Positions 17,424 through 26,796 of a stretch of 64,000 bases of DNA are shown here, piece by piece. The notes under the pieces were generated by a model. That model was not told the DNA's origin and did not search any database. It saw only the letters and a list, made by a program, of their open reading frames with translations. This stretch comes from Chitinophaga niastensis (GTDB taxonomy: Bacteria > Bacteroidota > Bacteroidia > Chitinophagales > Chitinophagaceae). A program made the position numbers and the translations under genes. The stretch spans positions 496,001-560,000 of the forward strand of contig NZ_PYAW01000002.1 of assembly GCF_003014755.1 (NCBI RefSeq). The letters run 5' to 3'. How positions within the stretch are numbered: position 1 is the stretch's first letter; every line of letters begins with the position of its first letter.

Positions 17424-18151
17424 TAAAGTGTATAGCAGTGGATGACGAGCCGCTGGCGCTGGAAATCATGGAAGACTATATCGGGAAAGTCCCCTTCCTG
17501 ACACTTACCGGTAAGTTTGAAAACGCTGCCACAGCGTTGCGCTTTATCCAGGATGAGCCGGTAGACCTGGTTTTTCTGGACATCAAGATGCCCGATATTA
17601 CTGGCATTCAGTTCCTTAAATCGCTGAAATACCCACCCCTGGTTGTTTTTACCACTGCCTACGGAGAGTACGCACTGGATGGATTTAACCTGGATGTGGT
17701 AGATTACCTGCTGAAACCGGTACCTTTTGAGCGTTTTCTGAAGGCCGCCGCTAAAGCCAGCGAAACACTGTCTGCTACCCAGCAGAAAAGTGCTAATGCC
17801 GGTAATGCCGCCCTTGCCGTAGATGCCACATGGGTAAATGACTACATCTTCATTAAAACAGAGTACAAGATCATTAAGATCAACCTGGAAGATATTCTTT
17901 TCATAGAAGCACTGAAAGACTATACGAAAATTTATACTCAAAACTTGCCTGTGCTCACTTTGCGCAGCCTCAAATCCTTCGAAACCCGCCTGCCGGCGGA
18001 TAAGTTTATCCGCGTTCATCGCTCTTACCTGGTATCTCTCAACAAAATTAATTGTGTGGAGAAAAATACCGTGATGATCGCTAATCAATCTATTCCCATC
18101 AGCGATGGTTACAGGGATAGGTTCTATGATGTGATTAACAGGAATTCATAA
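17420..18151 (+). CDS. LytTR-family response regulator
   Basis: A 243-residue regulator. The receiver domain (residues 1-120) has the acidic pair in AVDDEP, phospho-acceptor Asp54 in VFLDIKMPD, Thr in FTTAYGEYA and Lys in LLKPVPFERF. The LytTR DNA-binding domain (about 145-243) has IFIKTEYKIIKINLEDILFIEALKDY and FIRVHRSYLVSLNKI. The start overlaps the kinase stop by four bases. The regulated genes are unknown. Confidence 0.94.
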   Translation: MIKCIAVDDEPLALEIMEDYIGKVPFLTLTGKFENAATALRFIQDEPVDLVFLDIKMPDITGIQFLKSLKYPPLVVFTTAYGEYALDGFNLDVVDYLLKPVPFERFLKAAAKASETLSATQQKSANAGNAALAVDATWVNDYIFIKTEYKIIKINLEDILFIEALKDYTKIYTQNLPVLTLRSLKSFETRLPADKFIRVHRSYLVSLNKINCVEKNTVMIANQSIPISDGYRDRFYDVINRNS

Positions 18152-18154
18152 ATA

Positions 18155-18262
18155 AATTACGAATTGCGAATTACGAATTACGGCTTAACAGGTACATATA
18201 CGCGAAAATGTTCGAATATATATACTTGTTAAGCCGTAATTCGTAATTCGCAATTCGTAATT
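18155..18262. repeat. Palindrome family C copy 1, perfect 36-bp arms
   Basis: The arms 18155-18190 and 18227-18262 are exact reverse complements built from the units AATTACG and AATTGCG, ending in GCTTAACA / TGTTAAGC. The 36-base loop is AT-rich. It follows the response regulator stop by three bases. Related copies lie at 43800, 51383 and 54933. Confidence 0.95.
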
Positions 18263-18336
18263 TTTTCGGACATTTGCTTCTATTTTTAAACCACCACCAC
18301 CATTAATTATTATTCTTTTATCAAAAACCACCAACA

Positions 18337-19464
18337 TTGGAAAGAATATATTTTGACAATGCAGCCACCACAGCGCTGGACCCAGCGGTATTGGAAGCTA
18401 TGCTGCCCTATATGACAGAAAAGTTTGGCAATCCTTCTTCTATTTACTCTTACGGTCGGGAATCAAGACTGGGTATCGAAAATGCACGTAAATCAGTAGC
18501 CAAAACACTGAACGCACATCCGGGAGAGATCTTCTTTACCTCCGGTGGCACAGAAAGCAGTAATACAGCCATTAATGCGGCTGTAAAGGACCTTGGATGC
18601 AAACATATCATTTCTTCCCCTATTGAGCACCATGCTACCCTGCACACAGTAGAATACCTGCATCACCACGATGGTATTGCACTTTCTTTTGTGAAAATAC
18701 TGCCCAGCGGACATATTGATATGGATCACCTGCGTGAGTTGCTGACCAGTGCCAACGAGAAATGCCTGGTTACCCTCATGCATGCCAACAATGAAATTGG
18801 TAATCTGCTGGATATACAGGCAGTGGGCAATCTCTGTAAGGAATTTGATGCCATCTTCCACTCAGATACAGTACAAACTGTAGGACATTATCCGTTTGAC
18901 CTGCGCAACACGCCTGTACACTTCATTACCGGTGCAGGACATAAATTCCATGGCCCTAAAGGCGTAGGAATCCTGTACATCAATGAAAATGTGAAAATAA
19001 CGCCATTCATCCAGGGAGGCAGCCAGGAGCGCAATATGCGCGCCGGTACAGAAAACCTGTACGGTATCATTGGTTTTGCCAAAGCGCTGGAAATAGCTAC
19101 TGCACAACATGAAGCGCATAGTACGTATATCAATGGCTTGCGTATGTATATGGCAGAACAGTTACAAAAGCATATTCCGGAAGTTGTTTTTAACGGAGAT
19201 CTTTATGGTCGCAGTCTGTACACCGTATTGAACGTGGCTTTCCCTAAATCAGAGAAAAGTGAGATGATCCTGTTTAACATGGATATCAACGGTATCTGTG
19301 CTTCCGGTGGTAGTGCCTGTACATCCGGTGCTAGTGCGGGTTCTCACGTAATACGCGCCATCAATAGCAATCCTAACCTGATTGCGGTGCGCTTCTCCTT
19401 CTCTAAAAATAATACCAAAGAAGAAGTAGATAAAGCAGTAGAGAAATTAAAGGAACTGATATAA
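18337..19464 (+). CDS. Cysteine desulfurase (NifS/IscS family)
   Basis: This PLP enzyme takes sulfur from cysteine for Fe-S clusters or other thio-cofactors. The 375-residue protein has Lys203 in GAGHKFHGPKG for PLP, a His in the SHN-like region SPIEHHATLHT, and catalytic Cys328 in SGGSACTSGAS. The start is TTG (18337): the residues after it, ERIYFDNAATT, are the conserved N-terminus, and no in-frame ATG lies upstream or close downstream. Neighbours are palindromes on both sides, so it is probably transcribed alone. IscS and NifS subtypes cannot be separated from context, because no iscU or suf genes are adjacent. Confidence 0.93.
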   Translation: MERIYFDNAATTALDPAVLEAMLPYMTEKFGNPSSIYSYGRESRLGIENARKSVAKTLNAHPGEIFFTSGGTESSNTAINAAVKDLGCKHIISSPIEHHATLHTVEYLHHHDGIALSFVKILPSGHIDMDHLRELLTSANEKCLVTLMHANNEIGNLLDIQAVGNLCKEFDAIFHSDTVQTVGHYPFDLRNTPVHFITGAGHKFHGPKGVGILYINENVKITPFIQGGSQERNMRAGTENLYGIIGFAKALEIATAQHEAHSTYINGLRMYMAEQLQKHIPEVVFNGDLYGRSLYTVLNVAFPKSEKSEMILFNMDINGICASGGSACTSGASAGSHVIRAINSNPNLIAVRFSFSKNNTKEEVDKAVEKLKELI

Positions 19465-19469
19465 GAAGT

Positions 19470-19597
19470 TTTTAGCGGTTAGCTTTTAGCTTTTAGTAAA
19501 AAATGCAGCGAAGATGGAAGTATAGTACTTCTTTTCTTCGCTGCATTTTTTACTAAAAGCTAAAAGCTAAAAGCTAAAAGCTAACCGCTAAAAGCTA
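19470..19597. repeat. Palindrome family B copy 1 (AGCTTTT units)
   Basis: The arms begin TTTTAGCGGTTAGCTTTTAG and have an inner perfect stem AAAAATGCAGCGAAGA / TCTTCGCTGCATTTTT. The left arm has about two AGCTTTT units and the right arm about four AGCTAAA units, so unit number differs. It lies between the convergent desulfurase and glmM genes, and the glmM stop (TAG on the minus strand, 19595-19597) falls in its end. Confidence 0.9.
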
Positions 19598-20977
19598 GTG
19601 CATAAATTCTTTAATATCCTGCATGATCCTTTTGGCAATATTGTCTGCTGTAGTTTCATTCTGACTTTCAGCATAAATGCGGATAATAGGCTCTGTATTG
19701 GATGTACGCAGATGTACCCAATCCTTGTCGAATTCTATTTTCAGACCGTCTTCTGTATTCAAAGGCTGATTTTTGTATTTGCCTTTAATTTTTTCGAAGA
19801 TAGTTTTTACATCCACACCTTTATCCAGTTCTATTTTATTTTTGGAGATGAAATAGTCGGGATAGCTGTTACGTAAGGCTTTGATACTTTTTTTGCTGTG
19901 TGCCAGGTGGCTCAGGAAAAGACCAATACCAATAAGTGCATCACGACCATAGTGCAGGTCAGGAACAATGATACCGCCATTGCCTTCGCCGCCAATCACT
20001 GCATTGGTATCTTTCATCTTTTTAACCACATTCACTTCGCCAACAGCGGAAGGAGCGTACTGGCCGCCATGTTTCAGCGTTACATCTTTTAATGCCTGCG
20101 TAGATGACATGTTGGAAACGGTGTTACCTTTCCTTTTGCTTAATACGTAGTCTGCTACCGCTACCAGGGTGTATTCTTCGCCAAACATGCTGCCATCTTC
20201 GCAAACAAAGCAAAGACGATCTACATCCGGATCTACAGCAATACCCAGGTCGGCATTGGATTTATTCACCTCGTTGGAGAGGGCAGTGAGATTTTCTGCT
20301 AATGGCTCAGGATTATGGCTGAATTTACCATTCACTTCACCAAACAGTACTTCTACCTCTTCCACGCCCAGCGCTTTCAACAATGGGGGTACGAAAATAG
20401 CGCCGGTAGAATTTACCACATCTACAACTACTTTGAAATTACGCTCTCTGATAGCAGCCACATCCACCAATGGATAGTTCACTACCAGGTCTATGTGTTT
20501 CTGCAGATAGGAATCATCAACAGTGTAGGTGCCTAATTTAGTCACATCTGCAAAATTGAAATCCTCGCGTTCAGCGATGTCCAGCAGGATAGCGCCATCT
20601 TCGCCGGAAATAAATTCGCCTTTACTGTTCAACAGTTTCAGCGCATTCCATTCTTTCGGATTATGGCTGGCAGTAAGGATAATACCACCTGCAGCATTTT
20701 CCATGGTAACCGCCAACTCTACAGTAGGGGTGGTAGAAAGACCAAGGTCTACTACATCAATACCCAATCCGTTAAGAGTGGATACCACCAGGTTTTTTAC
20801 CATTTCGCCGGAAATACGACCATCACGGCCGATTACCACCTTACGGTTTTCTGTTTGTTGGGTGAGCCAGGTGCCGTATGCCGCTGTGAATTTTACCACA
20901 TCTAATGGAGAAAGTCCCTCACCGGGCTTACCGCCTATGGTTCCGCGTATACCGGATATTGATTTGATCAGTGCCAC
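19595..20977 (-). CDS. glmM: Phosphoglucosamine mutase (phosphohexomutase family)
   Basis: GlmM converts glucosamine 6-phosphate to glucosamine 1-phosphate for peptidoglycan and lipopolysaccharide precursors. The 460-residue protein has the phosphoserine loop TASHNP (Ser104), the metal-binding loop DPDVDRL, the sugar-binding GGEGNGG and the phosphate-binding RTSNTEPIIRIYAE. I chose GTG at 20977 because it gives MALIKSISGIRGT, the usual N-terminus in this phylum; a TTG at 20986 would add three residues. A related phosphomannomutase or phosphoglucomutase role is possible, because the family is broad. Confidence 0.88.
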   Translation of the reverse strand: MALIKSISGIRGTIGGKPGEGLSPLDVVKFTAAYGTWLTQQTENRKVVIGRDGRISGEMVKNLVVSTLNGLGIDVVDLGLSTTPTVELAVTMENAAGGIILTASHNPKEWNALKLLNSKGEFISGEDGAILLDIAEREDFNFADVTKLGTYTVDDSYLQKHIDLVVNYPLVDVAAIRERNFKVVVDVVNSTGAIFVPPLLKALGVEEVEVLFGEVNGKFSHNPEPLAENLTALSNEVNKSNADLGIAVDPDVDRLCFVCEDGSMFGEEYTLVAVADYVLSKRKGNTVSNMSSTQALKDVTLKHGGQYAPSAVGEVNVVKKMKDTNAVIGGEGNGGIIVPDLHYGRDALIGIGLFLSHLAHSKKSIKALRNSYPDYFISKNKIELDKGVDVKTIFEKIKGKYKNQPLNTEDGLKIEFDKDWVHLRTSNTEPIIRIYAESQNETTADNIAKRIMQDIKEFMH

Positions 20978-20999
20978 GAGATTCAATTTTTAAGGAAGG

Positions 21000-21007
21000 C
21001 AAATATA
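21000..21007 (-). promoter_or_regulatory. Candidate -7 element for glmM
   Basis: Read on the minus strand this is TATATTTG, fitting TAnnTTTG, 23 bases upstream of the chosen GTG. No clear TTTG is found at the -33 position, so confidence is low. A similar TATATTTG on the plus strand (21113-21120) faces the LtaS-like gene. Confidence 0.35.
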
Positions 21008-21154
21008 AAAAAATCCATCTCAGAATTCCTAATTATGAAAAGATGACTAATAGAGGAGATCGGGATTCCTCATAGCCTCCCTATTTTTCAATTTTCCCCA
21101 TTCACTTTTCCCTATATTTGCAGCTACGCTTCAAAAAAAACAGCTATACGTTAC

Positions 21155-23173
21155 ATGCAATACTCGTGGAAGAATATACCCCGGTATATTCGTTATGTGT
21201 TTGTTCAAACGCTTTACCTCTTCCTGTTGATGGTAATGTTCAGGGCAATATTTTACCTGTTCTTCTTCAAAACTACGATCACAGATAGTGCTGCTATCAC
21301 AAAGGCATGGTACCTGGGATTAAAATTTGATCTGCGTCTGGCGCTTATGCTGATTGTGCCAATAGCCGCCATAGCATTGATTTCCCGCAATAAATTTTTT
21401 ACATCAAAAGCTATATGCAGGACTAATTTTATCTATTTCTTTATAGTTTACCTGCTGCTTACCTTATTATATATATTGGATCTGGGCCACTACGATTACC
21501 TGGGCCTGCGTCTGGACCCTTCTGTATTGAGGTTCCTGGCAAAAGGAGAACGTGCAGACAATGCCCGCATGGTATGGCAAAGTTATCCGGTAGTGCGTGG
21601 AGCCCTGGCTATCATCATATTCATGTTTATTGTATACCGGATTGAAAAGTCCACCTGGAAACGATTTGCATCGCAACCAGCAGTGTACCTGCGTAACTGG
21701 CCATTTACCAGTTATGTTATCGGTATGGTACTGCTGGTGGCCGGAGGTATTTACGGCAACTTCGCATATTTCCCATTAAGATGGAGTCAGGCGATGTTTA
21801 CCCGCGATAACGGCGTAACCAGCCTGGGACTCAATCCCATCCTGTATTTCGTGTCCAACCTTACAGTAGAGGGCGATACATTTTACCTGGAATCAACAAA
21901 AAAATATTATCCGGCTATTGCAGAATATCTGAAAGTTGATAGTCTGCAAACAGAAAAGCTTAACTACGTACGTACTGTACCTGGTGACCCAACCAAGCCC
22001 AAATTGAATGTGGTATTGGTAATGCTGGAATCCACAGGGGCAGCCGTGACCAGTATGTATAATAACCCGATGCAGGCAACCCCGAATATGAAACGACTGG
22101 CAGACAGCGGGGTTTTGTTTAAGAACTTCTACGTTCCTGCTATCAGTACAGCCAAAACAGTATTTGGCGTTACCACCGGGTTGCCGGATATCACCACCGT
22201 GAAAACGGCAAGCCGTCACCCTAAAATGTTGGATCAACGGATTGTCATGGACCAGTTCAAAGGATATGATAAGCTGTACCTGCTTGGCGGAAACACCAAC
22301 TGGGCCAATATCCGCGCGGTGTTCACCAATAATGTGGAAGGTGTCCGCATTTATGAGGAAGGAATGTACAAATCACCTAAAGCAGACGTATGGGGCGTGT
22401 CTGACTACGACCTCATTACGGAAGCCAGCGGAATACTTAAAGCCGATAATGATAAGAAACAACCTTTTGTAGCCTTCCTGCAGCTGGCTGATAATCACCC
22501 GCCTTATACTACTACCAGCGGTGCGGGCGACTTTAAAAAGATGACAGAGAAAGAGCTGGATATGAACAAATTTAAAAAGTCGGGGTTTGTATCAGTAGAC
22601 CAGTTTAATGCATTGCGATACGAAGATTATAACGTAGGACATCTCATTGATATGGCCCGTAAAGATGGTTATCTTGACAATACCATCTTTGTATTTTTTG
22701 GGGATCATAACTGTGTGCTCAACCCATACAGCTTTATGCCGCTGCCGGAATATGAACTGGCTACCGGTGGTGTACATGTAACTGCTTTTATGTACAGTCC
22801 CAAACATATTGCACCACAACAGGTCACAACACCCGGAAGCTTGCTGGACGTATATCCTACCGTAGCAAAAATGGTGGGTATGCCGTATAAGAATTATACA
22901 TTAGGGGTAGATCTGTTTGACAGTGCCCGGGTGAATAATAAATACGTATTTCTTAATTATGTGCGTAATCAGCTGCCTTATTATGCTATCCTGGGTGATC
23001 GTTACCTGTATGAGATATGTTTGAAAACAGATTCGGCTGCATTGTATGATTTAAAGGGAGATCCGATGAAGAATATCCGTGCACAACTGCCGGATACTGC
23101 AAAAAGCCTCGATAATTTAACACGTGGCTTTTCCGAAAGCACGCGATATTTGTTGTTTAATAATAAAAAATAG
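21155..23173 (+). CDS. LtaS-family membrane phosphoglycerol transferase/sulfatase
   Basis: A 672-residue inner-membrane protein with about five transmembrane helices in the first 210 residues, then a large extracytoplasmic sulfatase-fold domain. Metal and catalytic residues can be placed by comparison with LtaS: Glu292 (VMLES), Thr335 (STAKTVFG) and Asp517-His518 (FFGDHN). Known relatives transfer phosphoglycerol or phosphoethanolamine to lipids or glycans. In a Gram-negative Bacteroidota a glycan-decorating role is more likely than lipoteichoic acid synthesis. Its stop TAG (23171-23173) is the first part of the palindrome that follows. Confidence 0.88.
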   Translation: MQYSWKNIPRYIRYVFVQTLYLFLLMVMFRAIFYLFFFKTTITDSAAITKAWYLGLKFDLRLALMLIVPIAAIALISRNKFFTSKAICRTNFIYFFIVYLLLTLLYILDLGHYDYLGLRLDPSVLRFLAKGERADNARMVWQSYPVVRGALAIIIFMFIVYRIEKSTWKRFASQPAVYLRNWPFTSYVIGMVLLVAGGIYGNFAYFPLRWSQAMFTRDNGVTSLGLNPILYFVSNLTVEGDTFYLESTKKYYPAIAEYLKVDSLQTEKLNYVRTVPGDPTKPKLNVVLVMLESTGAAVTSMYNNPMQATPNMKRLADSGVLFKNFYVPAISTAKTVFGVTTGLPDITTVKTASRHPKMLDQRIVMDQFKGYDKLYLLGGNTNWANIRAVFTNNVEGVRIYEEGMYKSPKADVWGVSDYDLITEASGILKADNDKKQPFVAFLQLADNHPPYTTTSGAGDFKKMTEKELDMNKFKKSGFVSVDQFNALRYEDYNVGHLIDMARKDGYLDNTIFVFFGDHNCVLNPYSFMPLPEYELATGGVHVTAFMYSPKHIAPQQVTTPGSLLDVYPTVAKMVGMPYKNYTLGVDLFDSARVNNKYVFLNYVRNQLPYYAILGDRYLYEICLKTDSAALYDLKGDPMKNIRAQLPDTAKSLDNLTRGFSESTRYLLFNNKK

Positions 23174-23264
23174 CTGTTAGCTGTTAGCATTTAGCTTTTA
23201 GCGCTTCAGTAATAAACCTTTTTCAGGAGCGCTAAAAGCTAACAGCTAAAGGCTAATAGCTAAT
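23171..23264. repeat. Palindrome family B copy 2
   Basis: The left arm TAGCTGTTAGCTGTTAGC... and the right arm ...GCTAACAGCTAAAGGCTAAT pair around TTTTAGCGC / GCGCTAAAA. Units are TAGCTGT/TTAGCAT variants of the AGCTTTT unit of copy 1. It fills the gap between the LtaS-like gene and the methyltransferase gene. Confidence 0.85.
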
Positions 23265-23283
23265 GGTTAATGCTGCATAAATT

Positions 23284-24027
23284 ATGGAAATAGATAAAGT
23301 CTGGTTTAAAGATTGGTTTAATTCTCCTTATTATCATTTGTTGTATAATAACCGCGATGAGCAGGAGGCAGCTGCCTTTATTGATAAGTTGCTGGCCTAT
23401 CTTCAGCCTGTACCGGGTGCACTGATGCTGGATGTAGCATGTGGAAAGGGACGTCATGCCAAATACCTGGCAGATAAAGGATACGATGTAACCGGAATAG
23501 ATCTTTCAATTGAAAGTATTAACACCGCCAAGAAGCTGGAAAATGAGCACCTGAGCTTTTTTCAGCATGATATGCGTTTGCCGTTCCGCGTCAATTATTT
23601 TGATATCGTTTTTAATTTCTTCACCAGTTTCGGTTACTTTGATTCTCAACGTGACAATGACAATGCTTTGCGCACCCTCAAAAATGCACTGAAGCCCGGT
23701 GGCAAGCTGGTACTGGATTACCTGAACAGCAGTTATGTAGCAACACACCTGGTGGTGGATGAAGTAAAGGAAAAAGAAAATGTAGTGTTTGATATCCGCC
23801 GGCAGCTGAAAGACAAGAAATTTATTAAAGAGATTTGTATACTGGATAAAGAAAAAATGCGCCGTGCTGCTTATACTGAAAGCGTGAATGCCTTTACCAG
23901 ACATGATTTTGAGGAGATGTTTGCAAGACAGGGCCTCAAAATAACAGAAATATTCGGCGACTATCACTTTAACAGTTATGATGAACAGCGATCGCCACGT
24001 CTGATCATCATCGCTACAAAATCATAG
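23284..24027 (+). CDS. Class I SAM-dependent methyltransferase
   Basis: A 247-residue soluble methyltransferase. The SAM-binding glycine loop is LDVACGKGRHA (from Asp50), followed by the acidic ribose-binding strand VTGIDLS and motif FNFFTSFGYF. The end is LIIIATK, as in many small Rossmann methyltransferases. The substrate is not identifiable. It is followed after two bases by the PAP2 gene, and then the ZIP gene with a 4-base overlap, so the three form an operon. Confidence 0.88.
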   Translation: MEIDKVWFKDWFNSPYYHLLYNNRDEQEAAAFIDKLLAYLQPVPGALMLDVACGKGRHAKYLADKGYDVTGIDLSIESINTAKKLENEHLSFFQHDMRLPFRVNYFDIVFNFFTSFGYFDSQRDNDNALRTLKNALKPGGKLVLDYLNSSYVATHLVVDEVKEKENVVFDIRRQLKDKKFIKEICILDKEKMRRAAYTESVNAFTRHDFEEMFARQGLKITEIFGDYHFNSYDEQRSPRLIIIATKS

Positions 24028-24029
24028 CC

Positions 24030-24608
24030 ATGCTTGAATCTATCCTACGTGGTGATCTCAGATTGTTTTTTCATATCAACGGCCAGTGGCATAATTCCTG
24101 GCTGGATGTGATCCTGCCGTTTCTGCGGGAGCCTTATGTGTGGGCACCGTTGTACCTTTTTCTCGGCTTATTTGTTACCATAAACTATGGCTGGAAAGGT
24201 TTCTTCTGGATACTTTTCTTTTTGCTGTGCTTTGGCGTGGCAGATCAAACCAGCCTGTTTCTGAAAGAGGCTATCGGAAGGGTGCGACCCTGTCGTGATC
24301 CGATCGTATCACATTATACACGTGTACTGGTGTCTTATTGTCCCATGAGTGGCAGCTTTACTTCCAATCATGCGGCCAATCATTTTGCGCTGGCTACATT
24401 TTGTTTCATAACTTTAAAATCAGCTTTTGGCCGGTACGCCTGGATATTTTTTGCATGGGCAGCAGTGATTGCTTATGCACAGGTATATGTAGGTGTACAT
24501 TATCCGCTGGATGTGACTGGCGGTGCAATACTGGGCCTTTTAATCGGGTTGCTGAGCGGTAGTTTTTTTAAACGCCGCATAAGACTGGAGCCTGAACTTA
24601 CATCATGA
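24030..24608 (+). CDS. PAP2-family membrane phosphatase
   Basis: A 192-residue protein with five or so transmembrane helices and the three PAP2 motifs: KEAIGRVRP (motif 1), a degenerate SGSFTSNHAAN (motif 2, His for the catalytic acid) and YVGVHYPLDVTGG (motif 3, His nucleophile and Asp). Family members remove phosphate from phosphatidate, undecaprenyl diphosphate or phosphatidylglycerol phosphate on the outer face of the inner membrane. The exact lipid is not known. It overlaps the next gene by four bases (ATGA). Confidence 0.88.
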   Translation: MLESILRGDLRLFFHINGQWHNSWLDVILPFLREPYVWAPLYLFLGLFVTINYGWKGFFWILFFLLCFGVADQTSLFLKEAIGRVRPCRDPIVSHYTRVLVSYCPMSGSFTSNHAANHFALATFCFITLKSAFGRYAWIFFAWAAVIAYAQVYVGVHYPLDVTGGAILGLLIGLLSGSFFKRRIRLEPELTS

Positions 24609-25336
24609 ACTGGAACTATCTGATACTAATACTGGCAGCTACGATTGCGGGTGGGATGATCCCCATGACGGTAAAGCGTATTCACGCCAATTTTTCTATT
24701 TATCTGCTGGCCTTCACGGGTGCATTTCTTTTTGGGGTGATTATTATGCACCTCCTGCCGGAAGTGTATCACGAGCTGGGGCATCAGGCGGGTATCTATA
24801 TTGTGCTGGGGTTTTTTCTACAGGTATTTCTGCAGCAGCTATCACATGGTATGGAACACGGGCATACACATATGCCAGGTGAACATCAACATAATATTGC
24901 GGTAACGCCGCTACTGCTGGGGCTTTCCATCCATGCATTTATGGAAGGCATACCTTTGGGGTTTAAATATGATGATCAATCCGCACTGCCTTCCTTAATG
25001 GTAGGCGTGGCGGCGCATAAAATTCCGGAAGCATTAACGCTCATGACTGTTATGATGCATGCACATAAGAAACGGGCTGATCTCTGGCGCATTTTGCTGG
25101 CCTTTGCCGTAGTAACCCCGATAGCCGCTATTTTGGCGGGTTGGTTGGGCAATCGTTTCGAAATTGTACAGCACTACCTGTTATACGTAGTAGCACTGGT
25201 AATAGGCGCATTCCTGCATATTTCCACTACTATTTTTTATGAAAGCGGTACAAAACATCATGAACTAAGCGGGCGGAAAGTCATAGCCATAGCAGCAGGA
25301 CTGCTTTTGGCTTTTCTTACCCTGATATTTGAATAA
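24605..25336 (+). CDS. ZIP-family metal transporter
   Basis: A 243-residue membrane protein with seven to eight helices. The ZIP signature is in helices 4 and 5: LSIHAFMEGIPLGF and VAAHKIPEALTLM, whose His and Glu residues form the binuclear metal site. A His-rich loop (HGMEHGHTHMPGEHQH) lies between helices 3 and 4, as expected for Zn2+ or Fe2+ uptake. It is coupled to the PAP2 gene by overlap. Confidence 0.9.
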   Translation: MNWNYLILILAATIAGGMIPMTVKRIHANFSIYLLAFTGAFLFGVIIMHLLPEVYHELGHQAGIYIVLGFFLQVFLQQLSHGMEHGHTHMPGEHQHNIAVTPLLLGLSIHAFMEGIPLGFKYDDQSALPSLMVGVAAHKIPEALTLMTVMMHAHKKRADLWRILLAFAVVTPIAAILAGWLGNRFEIVQHYLLYVVALVIGAFLHISTTIFYESGTKHHELSGRKVIAIAAGLLLAFLTLIFE

Positions 25337-25359
25337 TTTTTTATTTTTAGGCTTTATAT

Positions 25360-26649
25360 ATGGAAGTCGTCATTATCCTCATCCTTATTTTACTGAATGG
25401 CCTATTCTCGATGTCGGAGATAGCATTGGTGTCAGCTCGGAAAATCCGACTGGAAAACCAGGCCAATAAAGGGGATGAAAAAGCAAAGGCAGCGTTGAAA
25501 CTGGCTAATAATCCAGACACCTTCCTTTCCACAGTACAAATCGGCATTACCCTGATCGGCATCTTAACAGGGTTATATGCAGGCGAAAACATCAAGACAG
25601 ATGTTGTTGCCTGGCTCAACACATTTCCTGCCCTCCAACAGTACAGCAACACCATCGCTATTGTTATTATTGTGGTTGTTATCACTTATTTTTCCATGGT
25701 GCTGGGAGAGCTGGTACCTAAACGTATTGGTATGGCCAAACCGGAAGCTATTGCCAAAAATATGGCTAAGCCCATGCATGTGCTGTCCTGGCTTACCTAT
25801 CCTTTTATTTTACTGCTAACCGCCTCCACTACGGTACTGTCGAAAATACTTAATCTCCAGTCCGGCGATACACATGTAACGGAAGAAGAGATCAAAGCCA
25901 TTATTAACGAAGGCACCAGCTCCGGCGCTATTGAAGAAACAGAACAGGAAATCATTGAACGCGTGTTTCATCTGGGAGACCGGAATATCACCTCGCTCAT
26001 GACTTACCGCAATGATATTACCTGGCTGGATATTAATGAAGCCCCGGGCGATTATCAACAGAAGATCCATAACAGCCTGCATTCCGTATACCCGGTATGT
26101 GACGGGCAGATAGACAGCATCAAAGGTATTGTTACCATCAAAGATCTTTTTTCTGTATCCGGCAAAGCTGTTCCGCTGATAGATATTGTCAAGAAACCGC
26201 TGTTTGTGCCGGAAAATAATACAGCATACCAGGTACTCGAAAAGTTTAAGGAAACACATTTACATGCTGCCTTCATTGTGGATGAATATGGCACTTTTCT
26301 GGGCATGATCACTCTTAATGATATCTTAGAGGCTATCGTGGGAGATATGCCGGAAACTGCCGAAAGTGATGACTATGAGATGATTTTGCGCGAAGACGGC
26401 ACCTGGCTGGTAGATGCACAGATTCCATTCTATGATTTCCTGGAAGAATTTGATAAAGAAGACTGGATGACAGAATTTGAGCAGGATTTTGATACCCTGG
26501 CAGGATTCATTTTGCATCACCTGGAACATATTCCGCAGACTGGTGAAAAGTTTACCTGGCGGGATTTTACATTTGAGATAGTGGATATGGATGCACACAG
26601 AATTGATAAAGTATTGGTTACACCACCAGTGCAAACGGAAGAAGAGTAG
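25360..26649 (+). CDS. CNNM/CorC (hemolysin)-family transport protein
   Basis: A 429-residue protein with the three-part layout of the family: an N-terminal DUF21 (CNNM) membrane domain (MEVVIILILILLNGLFSMSEIAL, residues 1-195), a pair of CBS domains (about 200-335, with VYPVCDGQIDSIKGIVTIKDLF and AAFIVDEYGTFLGMITLNDILE), and a C-terminal CorC_HlyC domain ending FEIVDMDAHRIDKVLV. Relatives export Mg2+ or Co2+; the old name hemolysin does not mean toxin activity. Its ATG lies 23 bases after the ZIP stop, so it may belong to the same transcript. Confidence 0.92.
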   Translation: MEVVIILILILLNGLFSMSEIALVSARKIRLENQANKGDEKAKAALKLANNPDTFLSTVQIGITLIGILTGLYAGENIKTDVVAWLNTFPALQQYSNTIAIVIIVVVITYFSMVLGELVPKRIGMAKPEAIAKNMAKPMHVLSWLTYPFILLLTASTTVLSKILNLQSGDTHVTEEEIKAIINEGTSSGAIEETEQEIIERVFHLGDRNITSLMTYRNDITWLDINEAPGDYQQKIHNSLHSVYPVCDGQIDSIKGIVTIKDLFSVSGKAVPLIDIVKKPLFVPENNTAYQVLEKFKETHLHAAFIVDEYGTFLGMITLNDILEAIVGDMPETAESDDYEMILREDGTWLVDAQIPFYDFLEEFDKEDWMTEFEQDFDTLAGFILHHLEHIPQTGEKFTWRDFTFEIVDMDAHRIDKVLVTPPVQTEEE

Positions 26650-26724
26650 GGCTTTCCCCAAAAAACAACAAGTATAAACCGGATACGTAATTACACGCAA
26701 TTCACTTAGAACGGCGGTTATTTA

Positions 26725-26755
26725 TTTGGATATATATAGCTTTATGCTAATTTTG
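26725..26755 (+). promoter_or_regulatory. Promoter of the pigment cluster (Bacteroidota type)
   Basis: TTTG (26725-26728), 19 bases, TAATTTTG (26748-26755). This is the best consensus match in the window, 42 bases before the ammonia-lyase ATG, and is likely to drive the first genes of the flexirubin-type cluster. Confidence 0.7.
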
Positions 26756-26796
26756 AGCACTTTTTTACATAAACAAATAATTTAATTTAAGATAAA

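Noticed and set aside
17342..18088. 248-codon minus-strand frame over the response regulator
   Set aside because: The plus-strand receiver and LytTR domains are complete; the antisense product shows no domain or plausible start context.
25360..26649. Hemolysin toxin
   Set aside because: DUF21, CBS pair and CorC_HlyC domains mark a membrane ion-transport protein; the hemolysin name is historical.
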